In this document: positions 16,539 to 24,983 of the stretch, piece by piece | How the letters are laid out: the number at the start of each line of letters is the position of its first letter | How positions within the stretch are numbered: position 1 is the stretch's first letter | NCBI GenBank assembly: GCA_964385305.1 | Contig: CAYLOP010000022.1 | Location: forward strand, 1-29,464 | Source: CAYLOP01 sp964385305 | Lineage (GTDB): Bacteria; Chloroflexota; Anaerolineae; Anaerolineales; E44-bin32 | Direction of reading: 5' to 3' | DNA: 29,464 bases | Translations under genes and position numbers: made by a program | The notes under the pieces: model-generated | What the model saw: only the letters and a program-made list of their open reading frames with translations | Databases searched by the model: none | What the model was told of the DNA's origin: nothing

Positions 16539-17162
16539 ATGACATTTATTGATTCGGCTATCTTTCCCAACCTTCTTTACCTGCTTCTGGTTGCTGGATT
16601 ATGGCTGGCCGCGTTGGCCATCGTCAGCCCAGGAACAGGAGTTCTGGAGGGGTTGGCTTTTATCACGCTGGTTTTAGCCGGTTTCGGCACCCTGTACCTC
16701 GACTGGAACTTATGGGCTGTCGTCGTATTAGCTGGCGGTGCAGTTTTGCTTTTCCTGTCCGTACGGTTGCCGCGCACAGAGATCTGGCTGGGCGCCTCGG
16801 CGCTAGCCTTTTGCGTGGGATCGGTATTTATGTTCCGGATCGAGGCTGGCGGTCCAGCAGTGCACCCGGCTCTGGCAGTCACGGTTTCCGTGCTTACGCT
16901 GGGGTTCTTCTGGCTGACCATACGCAAAGCTCTGGCTGCCCATCAGGCCCAGCCGACGATCGACCTGTCAGTCCTGTTGGGGCAGATCGGGGAGGTGCGC
17001 ACCCCGCTTGACCCGATCGGGTCGGCTTATGTGGCCGGTGAATTGTGGACAGCCCGCAGCGATGTGCGCGTGGAGGTCGGTTCGCATGTCAGGGTGCTGG
17101 ATCGAGACGGCCTTATGTTGATCGTAGAACCTGTATTAAACCCCGAGAGCAATCTATCCTAA
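16539..17162 (+). CDS. NfeD-like membrane protein
   Basis: This 207-residue short-form NfeD protein has four to five membrane helices (roughly residues 8-35, 38-55, 58-75, 83-102 and 110-130), then a soluble C-terminal OB-fold domain (about 145-207). That domain shows the NfeD pattern GQIGEVRTPLDPIGSAYVAG and DVRVEVGSHVRVLDRDGLML. NfeD proteins work with SPFH/stomatin proteins in membrane microdomains, and the next gene is a stomatin homologue 14 bases away. It lacks the N-terminal ClpP-like protease domain of long NfeD. The ATG at 16539 is chosen because AGGAG lies about 10 bases upstream; the frame is open back to 16449 without homology. Confidence 0.88.
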   Translation: MTFIDSAIFPNLLYLLLVAGLWLAALAIVSPGTGVLEGLAFITLVLAGFGTLYLDWNLWAVVVLAGGAVLLFLSVRLPRTEIWLGASALAFCVGSVFMFRIEAGGPAVHPALAVTVSVLTLGFFWLTIRKALAAHQAQPTIDLSVLLGQIGEVRTPLDPIGSAYVAGELWTARSDVRVEVGSHVRVLDRDGLMLIVEPVLNPESNLS

Positions 17163-17176
17163 TAAGGAGGTTGAAC

Positions 17177-18061
17177 ATGAACATTGTTACCTGTCTGATT
17201 GGCGCCGTTGGCCTGATCGGTCTTGCGATCTTCGCCACCGCCGTGCGCATCGTACAGGAATATGAGCGGCTGGTGGTTTTTCGCCTGGGCCGCTGCGTAG
17301 GGGAGCGTGGTCCAGGATTGGTGCTGCTGATCCCGTTTGTCGACCGCGGCATACGCGTGGACCTGCGCGAGCAGGTGCGCGAGATCCCTCACCAGACGTC
17401 CATCACATTGGATAACGCACCCATCGCCATCGACTTCCTCTGGTACTACAAAGTGGTCGACGCGAGCCAAAGTGTGCTCCAGGTGGGAAATTTCGAGGCC
17501 GCGGCGCAGGGTATGGCGACCACCACCTTGCGATCTGTGATCGGCGGCATCCCATTGGACGATGTGCTCTCCCAGCGTGACCACATCAATCAAATGCTGC
17601 GCGTCAAACTCGACGAGGTCACCGAGCGTTGGGGCGTCAAGGTGACGAACGTCGAGATCCGCGAGATCATCCCTCCACGTGAGGTTCAAGATGCGATGAA
17701 CCGCCAGATGACGGCCGAGCGTGTGCGCCGGGCGGTGGTCACCGAATCACTTGGTTCACGCGAGGCGGCGGTTAACGTGGCAGACGGTGAGAAACAAGCC
17801 GCTATTCTCAACGCGGATGGCGATAAGCAAGCCAACATCCTGCGCGCCGAAGGTGATCGTGAAGCGCAACTGCTGCGCGCAGAGGGCTATTCATCAGCTT
17901 TGGAGCGGATCTACAGCATCGCGCAGACCATCGACCAGAAGACCATGACCCTGCAGTATTTCGAAACCTTGAAGGAGATGGGCACTGGTCCTTCCACCAA
18001 GTTCATCTTCCCGATGGAGTTCACCAGCCTGCTGGAGAACTTTCGCAAATCGGCGGAGTAG
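17177..18061 (+). CDS. SPFH/stomatin-like (slipin) membrane scaffold protein
   Basis: The 294-residue protein has an N-terminal membrane segment (about 4-24), then an SPFH/band-7 domain (VQEYERLVVFRLGRCVGERG, LVLLIPFVDRGIRVDLREQV, and GIPLDDVLSQRDHIN). A C-terminal helical region with repeated heptads (NVADGEKQAAILNADGDKQ) should form a coiled coil for oligomers. TAAGGAGG at 17163-17170 directs the ATG at 17177. It forms an operon with the upstream NfeD gene, a pairing widely seen in bacteria and archaea, where the pair is thought to organise membrane domains and protein quality control. The upstream in-frame extension to 17045 overlaps NfeD and is not used. Confidence 0.93.
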   Translation: MNIVTCLIGAVGLIGLAIFATAVRIVQEYERLVVFRLGRCVGERGPGLVLLIPFVDRGIRVDLREQVREIPHQTSITLDNAPIAIDFLWYYKVVDASQSVLQVGNFEAAAQGMATTTLRSVIGGIPLDDVLSQRDHINQMLRVKLDEVTERWGVKVTNVEIREIIPPREVQDAMNRQMTAERVRRAVVTESLGSREAAVNVADGEKQAAILNADGDKQANILRAEGDREAQLLRAEGYSSALERIYSIAQTIDQKTMTLQYFETLKEMGTGPSTKFIFPMEFTSLLENFRKSAE

Positions 18062-18091
18062 GGCTGAACGCTGAGCGACACCTCGCTTCCC

Positions 18092-18538
18092 ATGAAAGGC
18101 GTGGTCATTGAGCCTGCAACGTGGCGTGATTTACGCGTGCTGCAAGTGCTCGAAAAGGCCTGCTTCGGCAGGGAGGCCTGGCCCTGGATCGATCTACTGG
18201 CTGCGCTGACGCTTGTAGAAACCGTGCGGCTGAAAGCAGAGGTATCCGACCGAATGGTGGGGTTCATCATCGGCGATCGTCGCCGACACCAGGGTTTGGG
18301 CTGGATTGCCACGCTGGGCGTGCACCCGGATTACCGGCGCCAGGGCATCGGGCGCCAACTGCTGACACTGTGCGAGCAACAGTTGAGTATGCGACGTGTC
18401 CGCCTGACCCTGCGGCAATCCAACGTGGCGGCCTTTGCGCTGTATCGGGGTGTTGGCTACAGGGAGGTTGATGTGTGGCAGCGTTATTACCGGGACGGCG
18501 AGGACGGCATCGTGATGGAGAAGGTGATCGAACCATAG
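18092..18538 (+). CDS. GNAT N-acetyltransferase, RimI-like
   Basis: The 148-residue protein is a single GNAT domain. It has the acetyl-CoA loop HPDYRRQGIGRQLL (Q/R-x-x-G-x-G/A), then VRLTLRQSNVAAFALYRGVGYREV and YYRDGEDGIVMEK, a pattern shared with RimI, which acetylates the N-terminus of ribosomal protein S18. Substrate cannot be decided, as many GNATs share this ending. It lies 30 bases after the stomatin-like gene, without an obvious ribosome binding site, so it may be translated from the same transcript. Confidence 0.8.
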   Translation: MKGVVIEPATWRDLRVLQVLEKACFGREAWPWIDLLAALTLVETVRLKAEVSDRMVGFIIGDRRRHQGLGWIATLGVHPDYRRQGIGRQLLTLCEQQLSMRRVRLTLRQSNVAAFALYRGVGYREVDVWQRYYRDGEDGIVMEKVIEP

Positions 18539-18634
18539 CACAGGTATCAGTTGTCAGGTTTCAGGCAACAGCCGGTAAGTTTTTATACAAGTCAGCGATC
18601 TCAGCGAATAAATGGTTCCGCGTGTACAGGACTA

Positions 18635-18670
18635 TCTCGTAGTGACGCGGCATCCTACGTCTCTACGAGA
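18635..18670. repeat. Imperfect palindrome resembling a dispersed GTAGAGACG-type repeat
   Basis: TCTCGTAG (18635-18642) pairs with CTACGAGA (18663-18670), and inside it a GTGACGCGG arm partly mirrors CCTACGTCTC. Palindromes with 'GTAGAGACG...CGTCTCTAC' ends recur in noncoding DNA of cyanobacteria and some Chloroflexota (from general knowledge). Only one copy is in this window, so repeat status is unproven. Confidence 0.4.
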
Positions 18671-18680
18671 AATGTGCCCT

Positions 18681-18791
18681 TTGACCGATCCGCCCGCCTC
18701 TGGTAGAATTCAAAGTCTCCGGGCGTAGTACCCTTCGCCCATGGGCGCCAACGATGGCGCTCAAATTTTGAAAGAAAGGGCTTGGATTTCC
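18681..18791 (+). promoter_or_regulatory. rplI promoter and structured leader
   Basis: TTGACC (18681-18686), a 17-base spacer and TAGAAT (18704-18709) form a strong sigma-70 promoter with a start expected near 18716. The leader can form GGGCG/CGCCC (18721-18725 with 18736-18740), or CGCCC can instead pair with GGGCG at 18743-18747. A further hairpin GGGCGCC/GGCGCTC (18743-18749 with 18756-18762) is followed by AAATTTTG. These pairings exclude one another, as in attenuators. Confidence 0.7.
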
Positions 18792-19505
18792 ATGAAAGTA
18801 TTGCTGTTAAAAGATGTCTATAAGCTTGGGCGCGCCGGCGACGTTAAAAAGGTGGCTGACGGCTATGGCCGCAACTACCTAATCCCGCAGCGCTTGGCCG
18901 CGCTGGCCACGCCGGGAATGCTCAAGCAGGCAGATCGCATCCGCGCGTCAGCAACCACAGAGCGTACACGCCTGAATCAGGAGCTAGGCGCAATCGCCGA
19001 GCGGATCACCGGCCTCGAGCTCACCTTCCCTATGAAAGCCGGTGAAACAGGTAAGCTGTATGGATCGGTCACAACTGCTATGATCGCCGATGCGATCCAC
19101 GAAGCCGTCGGCGCGGAGATCGATCGTCGCCAGGTCGACACACAGCCGATCAAGAACCTGGGAGTCCACGACGTGGCGATCCGCCTTACCATCGACCTCA
19201 TGCCTGAGGTCAAGGTTGTCGTCCACCGCGAGGATTTACCCCCCGCATCGGCCTATGAGGTCGAGGAAGTGGAGGCGGTCGAAGTCGAACCTGCAGGAAC
19301 CTTCAGCGAACTGGTAGAGGAACTGGAAGCCGCGGAAGCGTCGAAAGAAGCAGAACCTGTCGAAGAACTCGCTCCCGAGGGTGAAGTGGAAGCAGTGACC
19401 GAACCCGCAACCGAGGTGGAAGTGGAAACCGAAGCGGAACTCGAGACGGAGTTCGAAGCGGAAGAGATCCCTACAGAACAGGACGAAGCCGAAGAAGAGG
19501 CTTAG
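18792..19505 (+). CDS. rplI: 50S ribosomal protein L9 with long acidic C-terminal extension
   Basis: The first 148 residues form a complete L9: the N-terminal rRNA-binding domain (MKVLLLKDVYKLGRAGDVKK, then DGYGRNYLIPQRLA), the long connecting helix, and the C-terminal domain ending VHREDL. L9 is normally about 148 residues. Here about 85 more follow, almost only E, A, V, P and T (for example EVEEVEAVEVEP and EAELETEFEAEEIPTEQ), giving a highly acidic, probably disordered tail in a 237-residue protein. The start at 18792 is chosen by homology; an in-frame ATG at 18741 lies in the leader hairpin. It is followed by the RodZ-like gene. Confidence 0.93.
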   Translation: MKVLLLKDVYKLGRAGDVKKVADGYGRNYLIPQRLAALATPGMLKQADRIRASATTERTRLNQELGAIAERITGLELTFPMKAGETGKLYGSVTTAMIADAIHEAVGAEIDRRQVDTQPIKNLGVHDVAIRLTIDLMPEVKVVVHREDLPPASAYEVEEVEAVEVEPAGTFSELVEELEAAEASKEAEPVEELAPEGEVEAVTEPATEVEVETEAELETEFEAEEIPTEQDEAEEEA

Positions 19506-19569
19506 CGTTTGCACGGTAAGGTTACCGGGTAGGGCGGTGCCTCCGTACTCCGGTGGCTTTGCATATCCC

Positions 19570-20484
19570 ATGGGAGCGATGGAAGAAATCGGGCAGTTCC
19601 TGCGAGAGACTCGCGAACGGCTTGGGTTGACGTTAGACGAAGTTGAACGCGCAACCCGCATCCGAACGCACCACATCGAAGCCATCGAGCGCGGTGATTT
19701 CGAGGCTTTACCATCCCCCGTACAGGCGCGCGGCTTCCTGGGGAATTACGCCGATTTCCTGGGATTGAATCGAGATGACATTCTGCTGGGGTACGCGGAG
19801 ATCTTGCAGTCGAGGCGTACTCGAATTGTTCGAGCGCCGGTCACCCGTGCAACTGGGAATAGAGCTTCCGTCCAAATCATCTCGCGCCGCCCACGCTGGC
19901 TGTCTAGCGACTTGTTTTTCGCCATTCTGATCCTTGCAGCCGTCGTCGCCGTTCTCATCTGGGGTGGGAGTCATGTAGTCACCACGCTGAGGGGATCGAG
20001 CGCTACACGTGAATCCACCAGCCTCATTATCCCGCTGTCGTCGCCAACGGCTACATCCACAACACAACCGGCTCAGGTCACAAGCAATATAAACCTCGCC
20101 GTCCAGCCCACCGAGACGCCCATACCCACACAGCCGATTGTGCTTGGCGTTGCTAGTGAGGTTAGCCTGCGGATTCTTGCGGAGAAACGGGCATGGGTGC
20201 AGGTGAAAGTCGATGAGAAGGAAGCCTATCGGGGCCGTATGACGCCGGGCGAGGTGCTTGAATTCAACGGCGAACGCGTGATCGAAGTGGTCACGGGGAA
20301 CGGCGCCGGGTTGCGCATATTTTACAACGGTCAGGATCAAGGACTCCTGGGGGACATCGATCAGGTCGTCATCCGCTTGTGGACTTTGGACGGTGTTCTT
20401 ACACCGACGCCCACGCTGACACCTACAGTGACGATAACACAACTGCCTTCTGTAACACCCACCATGACCCTCCAAGCACCCTAG
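19570..20484 (+). CDS. RodZ-like protein (HTH_25, membrane segment, DUF4115)
   Basis: RodZ-type proteins link the cytoskeleton to the cell-wall synthesis complex. The N-terminal helix-turn-helix domain (about 5-75) has GQFLRETRERLGLTLDEVER and RTHHIEAIERGDFEALPSP, typical of HTH_25. One membrane helix (about 118-138) follows a basic stretch. The outer part has a Thr/Ser/Pro-rich linker, a DUF4115 domain (about 195-275; EVSLRILAEKRAWVQVKVD), and a Thr/Pro-rich tail (LTPTPTLTPTVTI). The start is uncertain: ATG at 19570, 19579 or an upstream alternative at 19537; none has a good ribosome binding site. It lies 16 bases before rimO, probably in the rplI transcript. Confidence 0.85.
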   Translation: MGAMEEIGQFLRETRERLGLTLDEVERATRIRTHHIEAIERGDFEALPSPVQARGFLGNYADFLGLNRDDILLGYAEILQSRRTRIVRAPVTRATGNRASVQIISRRPRWLSSDLFFAILILAAVVAVLIWGGSHVVTTLRGSSATRESTSLIIPLSSPTATSTTQPAQVTSNINLAVQPTETPIPTQPIVLGVASEVSLRILAEKRAWVQVKVDEKEAYRGRMTPGEVLEFNGERVIEVVTGNGAGLRIFYNGQDQGLLGDIDQVVIRLWTLDGVLTPTPTLTPTVTITQLPSVTPTMTLQAP

Positions 20485-20500
20485 GTTTTCGAGGCAAGAT

Positions 20501-21838
20501 ATGACAAAACAGCGTGTCCACATCGTCTCGCTTGGCTGTGCCAAGAACACCGTTGACTCGGCGTCGATCGGCCATCTGCTGAGGAAAGCGGGATATAGCA
20601 CAGCTGAAACAGCCAAAGAGGCTGATGTGATCATCGTCAACACGTGCGGTTTTATCGAGCCTGCCCGGCAGGAATCGTTGGATGAACTGACGAAGCTGGC
20701 GGCGGAGAAGAAACCGAGGCAGAAACTGATCGCGGCCGGTTGCCTGACACAGCGTATGGGCGAGGGGATCAGTGATCTGGTGCAAGGCCTGGACGGCGTG
20801 TTGGGAACACGTCGTTGGATGGACATCGTCCAAGTTGTGGAGACGCAGCGACCTGAAGGTCACCCCGAACCGCATTACCACCTCCCGGTCACGCCAACAG
20901 TGGGGACAGACGAAACTGGTGTGCTGCGCGCGGCTGTGCAGGGTAGTAGTGCCTACCTGGAGATTGCGGACGGCTGTCGCAGGCCATGCGCCTTTTGCGC
21001 CATCCCATTGATCAAGGGGCCGGCAGTCAGCCGATCCATGGACTCGATCCTGGAAGACGCGCGTCTCCTGCGAGACCAGGGCATCCGAGAGATCAACCTG
21101 ATCGCCCAGGATACCACCGACTACGGGCACGACCTCGGTATGAAGGATGGCCTGGCAAAGCTGCTCGAGGCCATGGTCAAAGAGACGCCCGAGATTCCCT
21201 GGATCCGTGTGCTCTACGCATACCCGGGCTATGTCACCGATCGTTTGATCGATACGATGGCCGCACACAAGCAGCTCGTCCCCTATCTCGACATGCCGCT
21301 CCAACATGCCCACCCGGATGTGTTGCGCCGTATGCGCCGACCGGCGAATATGACGTGGGTGTATCACACGATCGAGAAGATGCGGACGGCAATGCCCGAT
21401 CTAGCCTTACGCTCGACGTTTATTGTGGGCTACCCGGGTGAGACGGAAGTGGAGTTCGATGCGCTGCTTGATTTTGTGACCGAGATGTGCTTCGATCGAG
21501 TGGGTGTCTTCACCTTCTCCTTCGAGCACGATACGGCCAGCGAGCCGCTTGGTGACCCTATCCCGCCCGAGGTCAAAGAGGAGCGACGCGATCGTCTCAT
21601 GGCGTTGCAGCAGGGGATCTCGCTGGCAAAGAATGAAGCCCTGATTGGGCGGACTTTCGACGTGCTGACCGAGGGGCAGGGGGAGGGGATTTCCATTGGG
21701 CGTACGTACCGTGATGCGCCCGAGATCGACGGCATGGTTATCGCTGAGGGGGAAGCGCCGGTCGGGGAGATGGTGTCTGTGCGCATCACAGGCGCACTGC
21801 CGTATGATCTAACGGGCTTTATCGATACTGCAGACTGA
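20501..21838 (+). CDS. rimO: Ribosomal protein S12 methylthiotransferase RimO
   Basis: RimO is a radical-SAM enzyme that methylthiolates an Asp of ribosomal protein S12. The 445-residue protein has three domains. The N-terminal UPF0004 domain has cluster cysteines C13, C49 and C81. The radical-SAM domain has C159-x3-C163-x2-C166 (GCRRPCAFCAIP). The TRAM domain is at about 375-445. MPLQHAHPDVLRRMRRP and FIVGYPGETEVEFDALLDFV are typical of RimO rather than MiaB. All six cysteines are present. It ends 9 bases before the convergent CapA-like gene, with no terminator visible between. Confidence 0.93.
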   Translation: MTKQRVHIVSLGCAKNTVDSASIGHLLRKAGYSTAETAKEADVIIVNTCGFIEPARQESLDELTKLAAEKKPRQKLIAAGCLTQRMGEGISDLVQGLDGVLGTRRWMDIVQVVETQRPEGHPEPHYHLPVTPTVGTDETGVLRAAVQGSSAYLEIADGCRRPCAFCAIPLIKGPAVSRSMDSILEDARLLRDQGIREINLIAQDTTDYGHDLGMKDGLAKLLEAMVKETPEIPWIRVLYAYPGYVTDRLIDTMAAHKQLVPYLDMPLQHAHPDVLRRMRRPANMTWVYHTIEKMRTAMPDLALRSTFIVGYPGETEVEFDALLDFVTEMCFDRVGVFTFSFEHDTASEPLGDPIPPEVKEERRDRLMALQQGISLAKNEALIGRTFDVLTEGQGEGISIGRTYRDAPEIDGMVIAEGEAPVGEMVSVRITGALPYDLTGFIDTAD

Positions 21839-21847
21839 AAATCCAGG

Positions 21848-22798
21848 TTATTCTTCCAGAGGCAGGATGCACTCGATCCCCAGGCTGCGCGCCACGCTAG
21901 CAGTGGCTTGGACACCGGCTGGTTCGACACGCAGCGTGTTCGGGTTTGTTTGAAAGGGGACCGCGCAGACTTGGCGCACACCCAATGAACCGACTTCAAG
22001 CACCAGAAGGGCGCCATAGCGGACGCCTGGAGGGGAGACTTGGTCGAACAGGGCGTTGCCCAGGCTGTACGCTACCAGGGTCGGCCGACCGCGTCCGTTC
22101 CCCCAAACCCAGATCACCGGCTGTATCACATGAGGATGGTGACCGAGGATGATGTCGGCGCCAGCGGTGGCTAGCGCCTCCGCCAGTGCGCGCTGCCGTT
22201 CGTTCGGGGCTGTCTCCAACTCGGACCCCCAGTGAATAGAAACGACAATCAGGCTGATAGGACGCCGAGCCGTATGCAGAACCTCTCGCAGCGTGTTGGT
22301 GTCAAGCGAGCGATCTGTGTCGTCAAACGCGAACCAAGTGAGTTGGATTCCCTTGCTCGTCATCACAACCGGAGTCGCAGAAGGACCAACGGCCTGCGCA
22401 CCGATCGAGTGGAGCGCTTGCATGGTATCTTGTAAGCCACGTTCTCCTGCATCGAGACTATGGTTGTTGGCGAGCGAGACGAGATTGAAATCTGCGGTTT
22501 GAAGCGCAGCGGCTGCCGCGGGCGGCGCGCGCAGGTCGAGCGTTTCGCCGACCAGCGGGGCGTCCGTAAGCGGTGATTCGAGGTTTGCGAAACGGATATC
22601 TGCAACTACAGTGAATGGATCAAGGGCGGTCAGGACCTGGTCCCAACCGCCCTCGTTATGGGCATCTGCGACGCCGCGGCCAAGCATGATGTCGCCGGTG
22701 GCGGCCAACGTTGTGGTTTGTATCGGCGAACGCAGCCCAACGATCGCCAGCAGCGCTAAGCCCAGCGGCAGGCAGACGATGGCGACCGTGGATCTCAC
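21848..22798 (-). CDS. CapA family (PGA_cap) metallophosphoesterase-like protein
   Basis: The 316-residue protein has an N-terminal membrane anchor or signal (about 5-23), then a CapA/PgsA-type domain. Its motifs are ATGDIMLGRG, FANLESPLTD, LANNHSLDAGERG, VVSIHWGSELE, LGHHPHVIQPV and YSLGNALFDQ, which hold the expected Asp, Asn and His metal ligands. CapA proteins take part in poly-gamma-glutamate synthesis in Bacillus, but many homologues lack CapB and CapC, as here, and their substrates are unknown. Its start overlaps the stop of the DUF3160 gene by ATGA, so it is the last gene of a coupled three-gene operon. Confidence 0.88.
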   Translation of the reverse strand: MRSTVAIVCLPLGLALLAIVGLRSPIQTTTLAATGDIMLGRGVADAHNEGGWDQVLTALDPFTVVADIRFANLESPLTDAPLVGETLDLRAPPAAAAALQTADFNLVSLANNHSLDAGERGLQDTMQALHSIGAQAVGPSATPVVMTSKGIQLTWFAFDDTDRSLDTNTLREVLHTARRPISLIVVSIHWGSELETAPNERQRALAEALATAGADIILGHHPHVIQPVIWVWGNGRGRPTLVAYSLGNALFDQVSPPGVRYGALLVLEVGSLGVRQVCAVPFQTNPNTLRVEPAGVQATASVARSLGIECILPLEE

Positions 22799-24981
22799 GG
22801 TGCCACGAAGGCCTCCGTCCAGGCTGGCTGGGGCGGGGTTGTGCCCGCTTCCACCAGCGCCTGCCAGGCTTCATCCGTCATACGTTCGCTCACAGGTACC
22901 TCAAACTCGTAGTAGCTGAAGACAGCTCCGACGATAAGCCGATCCGGCATGTCCGGGTGGACGACGTAGATGGGAACCGGCTGGCCGATAGCCTCTTCGA
23001 GGGCGGTCAAGTCGGGCCCAGTAGCGATATCGGCGACAAGCGCCGCCTTCTGATCCTGAAGGTTGCGGCAGGCGGGTCCTTCATCATCGCAATCCGCGGC
23101 TGCGAGGGTGAGCGCCTCCAGTTCGCCGCCGATGTACAGGATGCGCCAGTAGTCGTCATCTGTAAGCGGCTGGCCGGCAAGCTGCATTTCAGCGCCGGTC
23201 TTCAGGAATCCCAGTAAGTCGATCAGGTTGGCCAGGTTGCCGGCCATGGCGTCATCTAGCAGACCCCGGTTGGCCAGTCCGTCGCGCGTCATCTCGGCTA
23301 GCGCCAGCAGCCGGGCATAGGCTTCGGGATTGGGTTCGATGTAGCTCCTGGGCGGTTCTACGTCGGGTGCGCCGCCGCCCATCTCCGCCATGACTTGCTT
23401 GGCATACAGGATTGTGTCGTGCTTGAGCTCGGTGTAGGAGCCCAGAGCGGTGCTGAGGTCCTTGCGCGTCCAGGCCTGGGTGCGCATGAACTCAGGGAAG
23501 CGCCCGTCTTTGACTTCGATCACCGGTTGCAGCGCGTAGAGCCATGACCAATAGACGTTCTCTGTCCAGGTATCTACTTCAAGAGCTGCCAGCTCGGTGC
23601 GCACCTTGGCCATCTGGCTATCGAAGTTTTCGTACGCGGTCTCGCCCATCTCATCGAGCAAGCTGAGGGCTTCCTCGGAACCGAGCGCCGCCATGAAATC
23701 GAGCGCCTTGGGGAGGCCACGCGGATTGTCAAGCGTGCCGACGTTGCGCCAGATCATCTGACCGAAGACATAGGCGTCGATAGTGAAGCGCTGGCCCATG
23801 AATCGGAATCCCTTGGTGGCTTCCGTCTTGTCCTCCCAGATCCACACCCACATCGAATTGACCTGTGGCGGGGGAAGCTGCTCGGCGGCTTCGAAGAAGG
23901 CGGCGGTCATATCGGCATCCCCGAAGGCCTCGGGCGGGGCTCCGGCGCCGAAGACGCTGTCGGAGAGCGGTCCGTACTCGAAGTAGGAGAGATCGTCTGC
24001 TTTCCCAACCAGGAAGACGGTTGGCTCATAGATGTTCTGCCATAGTTCCAGGGCAGATGTGCCGTCCGGAGCGGCGGCTGTGCGCAATGCCTGGGTAACC
24101 AGCAGTGCGCGCTGTGTTTCGACCGTGTCGCGCAGGCGGAAGGTCATGCGCCCGAGCCACATCATAGTTTTAAAGTAGCGCTTGAGTGCGTCGCTGCGCG
24201 TGTAGTGGCCGCGCGGGATGTATTGGCTGTAGTCCTCGATCAGCTTCTTGTCGAGTGGCAGGTCTTCTCGATCCCAGATTGGTGAGATGCCGGCTCCCGC
24301 ATGCGCTTCGATATTGGCCAGCTCGGCTTCGACCAGATCACTGACCGATGCGGGTGTGGGGATATCCATCTCGAGCAGTCGCGCGGCGACGGAGAAGAAC
24401 GCCAGATTCCTCAGCGCAGGTTCTTCGAGCGCGGTGCCGGCCGTCGAATCGGCCTGCGCCTGCGATGCCTGCATCATGGCAGTTAGCAAATCTTCAAGGG
24501 TGGGGATGAAGTAGCGTGTTTCTAGATCGCGCAGCGTTTTGTCGAACAGCAGATGGTAGACATGCAGGACGCTGTCTGTCGTGACGAAGAGCGGCACCTC
24601 TCGATAGCGCCAGCGCTCGTAGATCTGATAGAACTCGCGGTATTCGCCTGGGACGGGCTCGGCGACAACGAAACCATTCTGGCCCAGAAGTGCGAGCTGC
24701 CCCTCGGAGAGTTCGTAATCCTCCAGTCCTTGAAGCTTGGAAGTGTCGACCGGTAAGCTGTACCCACTGTATGAAGATGGGAGTGTGACTGCCTGTTTGT
24801 TGTAGCTGGCGAAGATAGGCGGCTTAGCGCCGGGCGGCGGCGTCGGGCCGGGTTCTGCAGAAACCGGCTCCGTGATCACGGGCTCCATCGGTTCAGGCGT
24901 AGATTCAAAACTGAGATTGCATGCCAGTATGGCCAAAAGCATAAATGCGGCCACGAAAGCTATCCTGCGACGTGAAGACAT
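22795..24981 (-). CDS. DUF3160 family lipoprotein
   Basis: The 728-residue protein begins with a lipoprotein signal peptide: basic start, hydrophobic core and lipobox ILAC with Cys21. A Pro/Glu/Thr-rich linker (about 22-55) leads to a large domain matching DUF3160: LLGQNGFVV near 100, then FVTTDSVLHVYHLLFDKTLR and many helices. SDALKRYFKTMMWLGRMTF and FMGQRFTIDAYVFGQMIW are characteristic. The function of DUF3160 is unknown; it should be anchored to the outer face of the cytoplasmic membrane. It is coupled to CapA (ATGA overlap) and follows the VCBS-like gene by two bases. The long helical domain has no visible enzyme motif. Confidence 0.9.
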   Translation of the reverse strand: MSSRRRIAFVAAFMLLAILACNLSFESTPEPMEPVITEPVSAEPGPTPPPGAKPPIFASYNKQAVTLPSSYSGYSLPVDTSKLQGLEDYELSEGQLALLGQNGFVVAEPVPGEYREFYQIYERWRYREVPLFVTTDSVLHVYHLLFDKTLRDLETRYFIPTLEDLLTAMMQASQAQADSTAGTALEEPALRNLAFFSVAARLLEMDIPTPASVSDLVEAELANIEAHAGAGISPIWDREDLPLDKKLIEDYSQYIPRGHYTRSDALKRYFKTMMWLGRMTFRLRDTVETQRALLVTQALRTAAAPDGTSALELWQNIYEPTVFLVGKADDLSYFEYGPLSDSVFGAGAPPEAFGDADMTAAFFEAAEQLPPPQVNSMWVWIWEDKTEATKGFRFMGQRFTIDAYVFGQMIWRNVGTLDNPRGLPKALDFMAALGSEEALSLLDEMGETAYENFDSQMAKVRTELAALEVDTWTENVYWSWLYALQPVIEVKDGRFPEFMRTQAWTRKDLSTALGSYTELKHDTILYAKQVMAEMGGGAPDVEPPRSYIEPNPEAYARLLALAEMTRDGLANRGLLDDAMAGNLANLIDLLGFLKTGAEMQLAGQPLTDDDYWRILYIGGELEALTLAAADCDDEGPACRNLQDQKAALVADIATGPDLTALEEAIGQPVPIYVVHPDMPDRLIVGAVFSYYEFEVPVSERMTDEAWQALVEAGTTPPQPAWTEAFVAP

Positions 24982-24983
24982 GG

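Noticed and set aside
20423..21367. Long minus-strand frame opposite rimO
   Set aside because: The antisense frame of a conserved radical-SAM gene; the His-rich translation is a codon-use effect.
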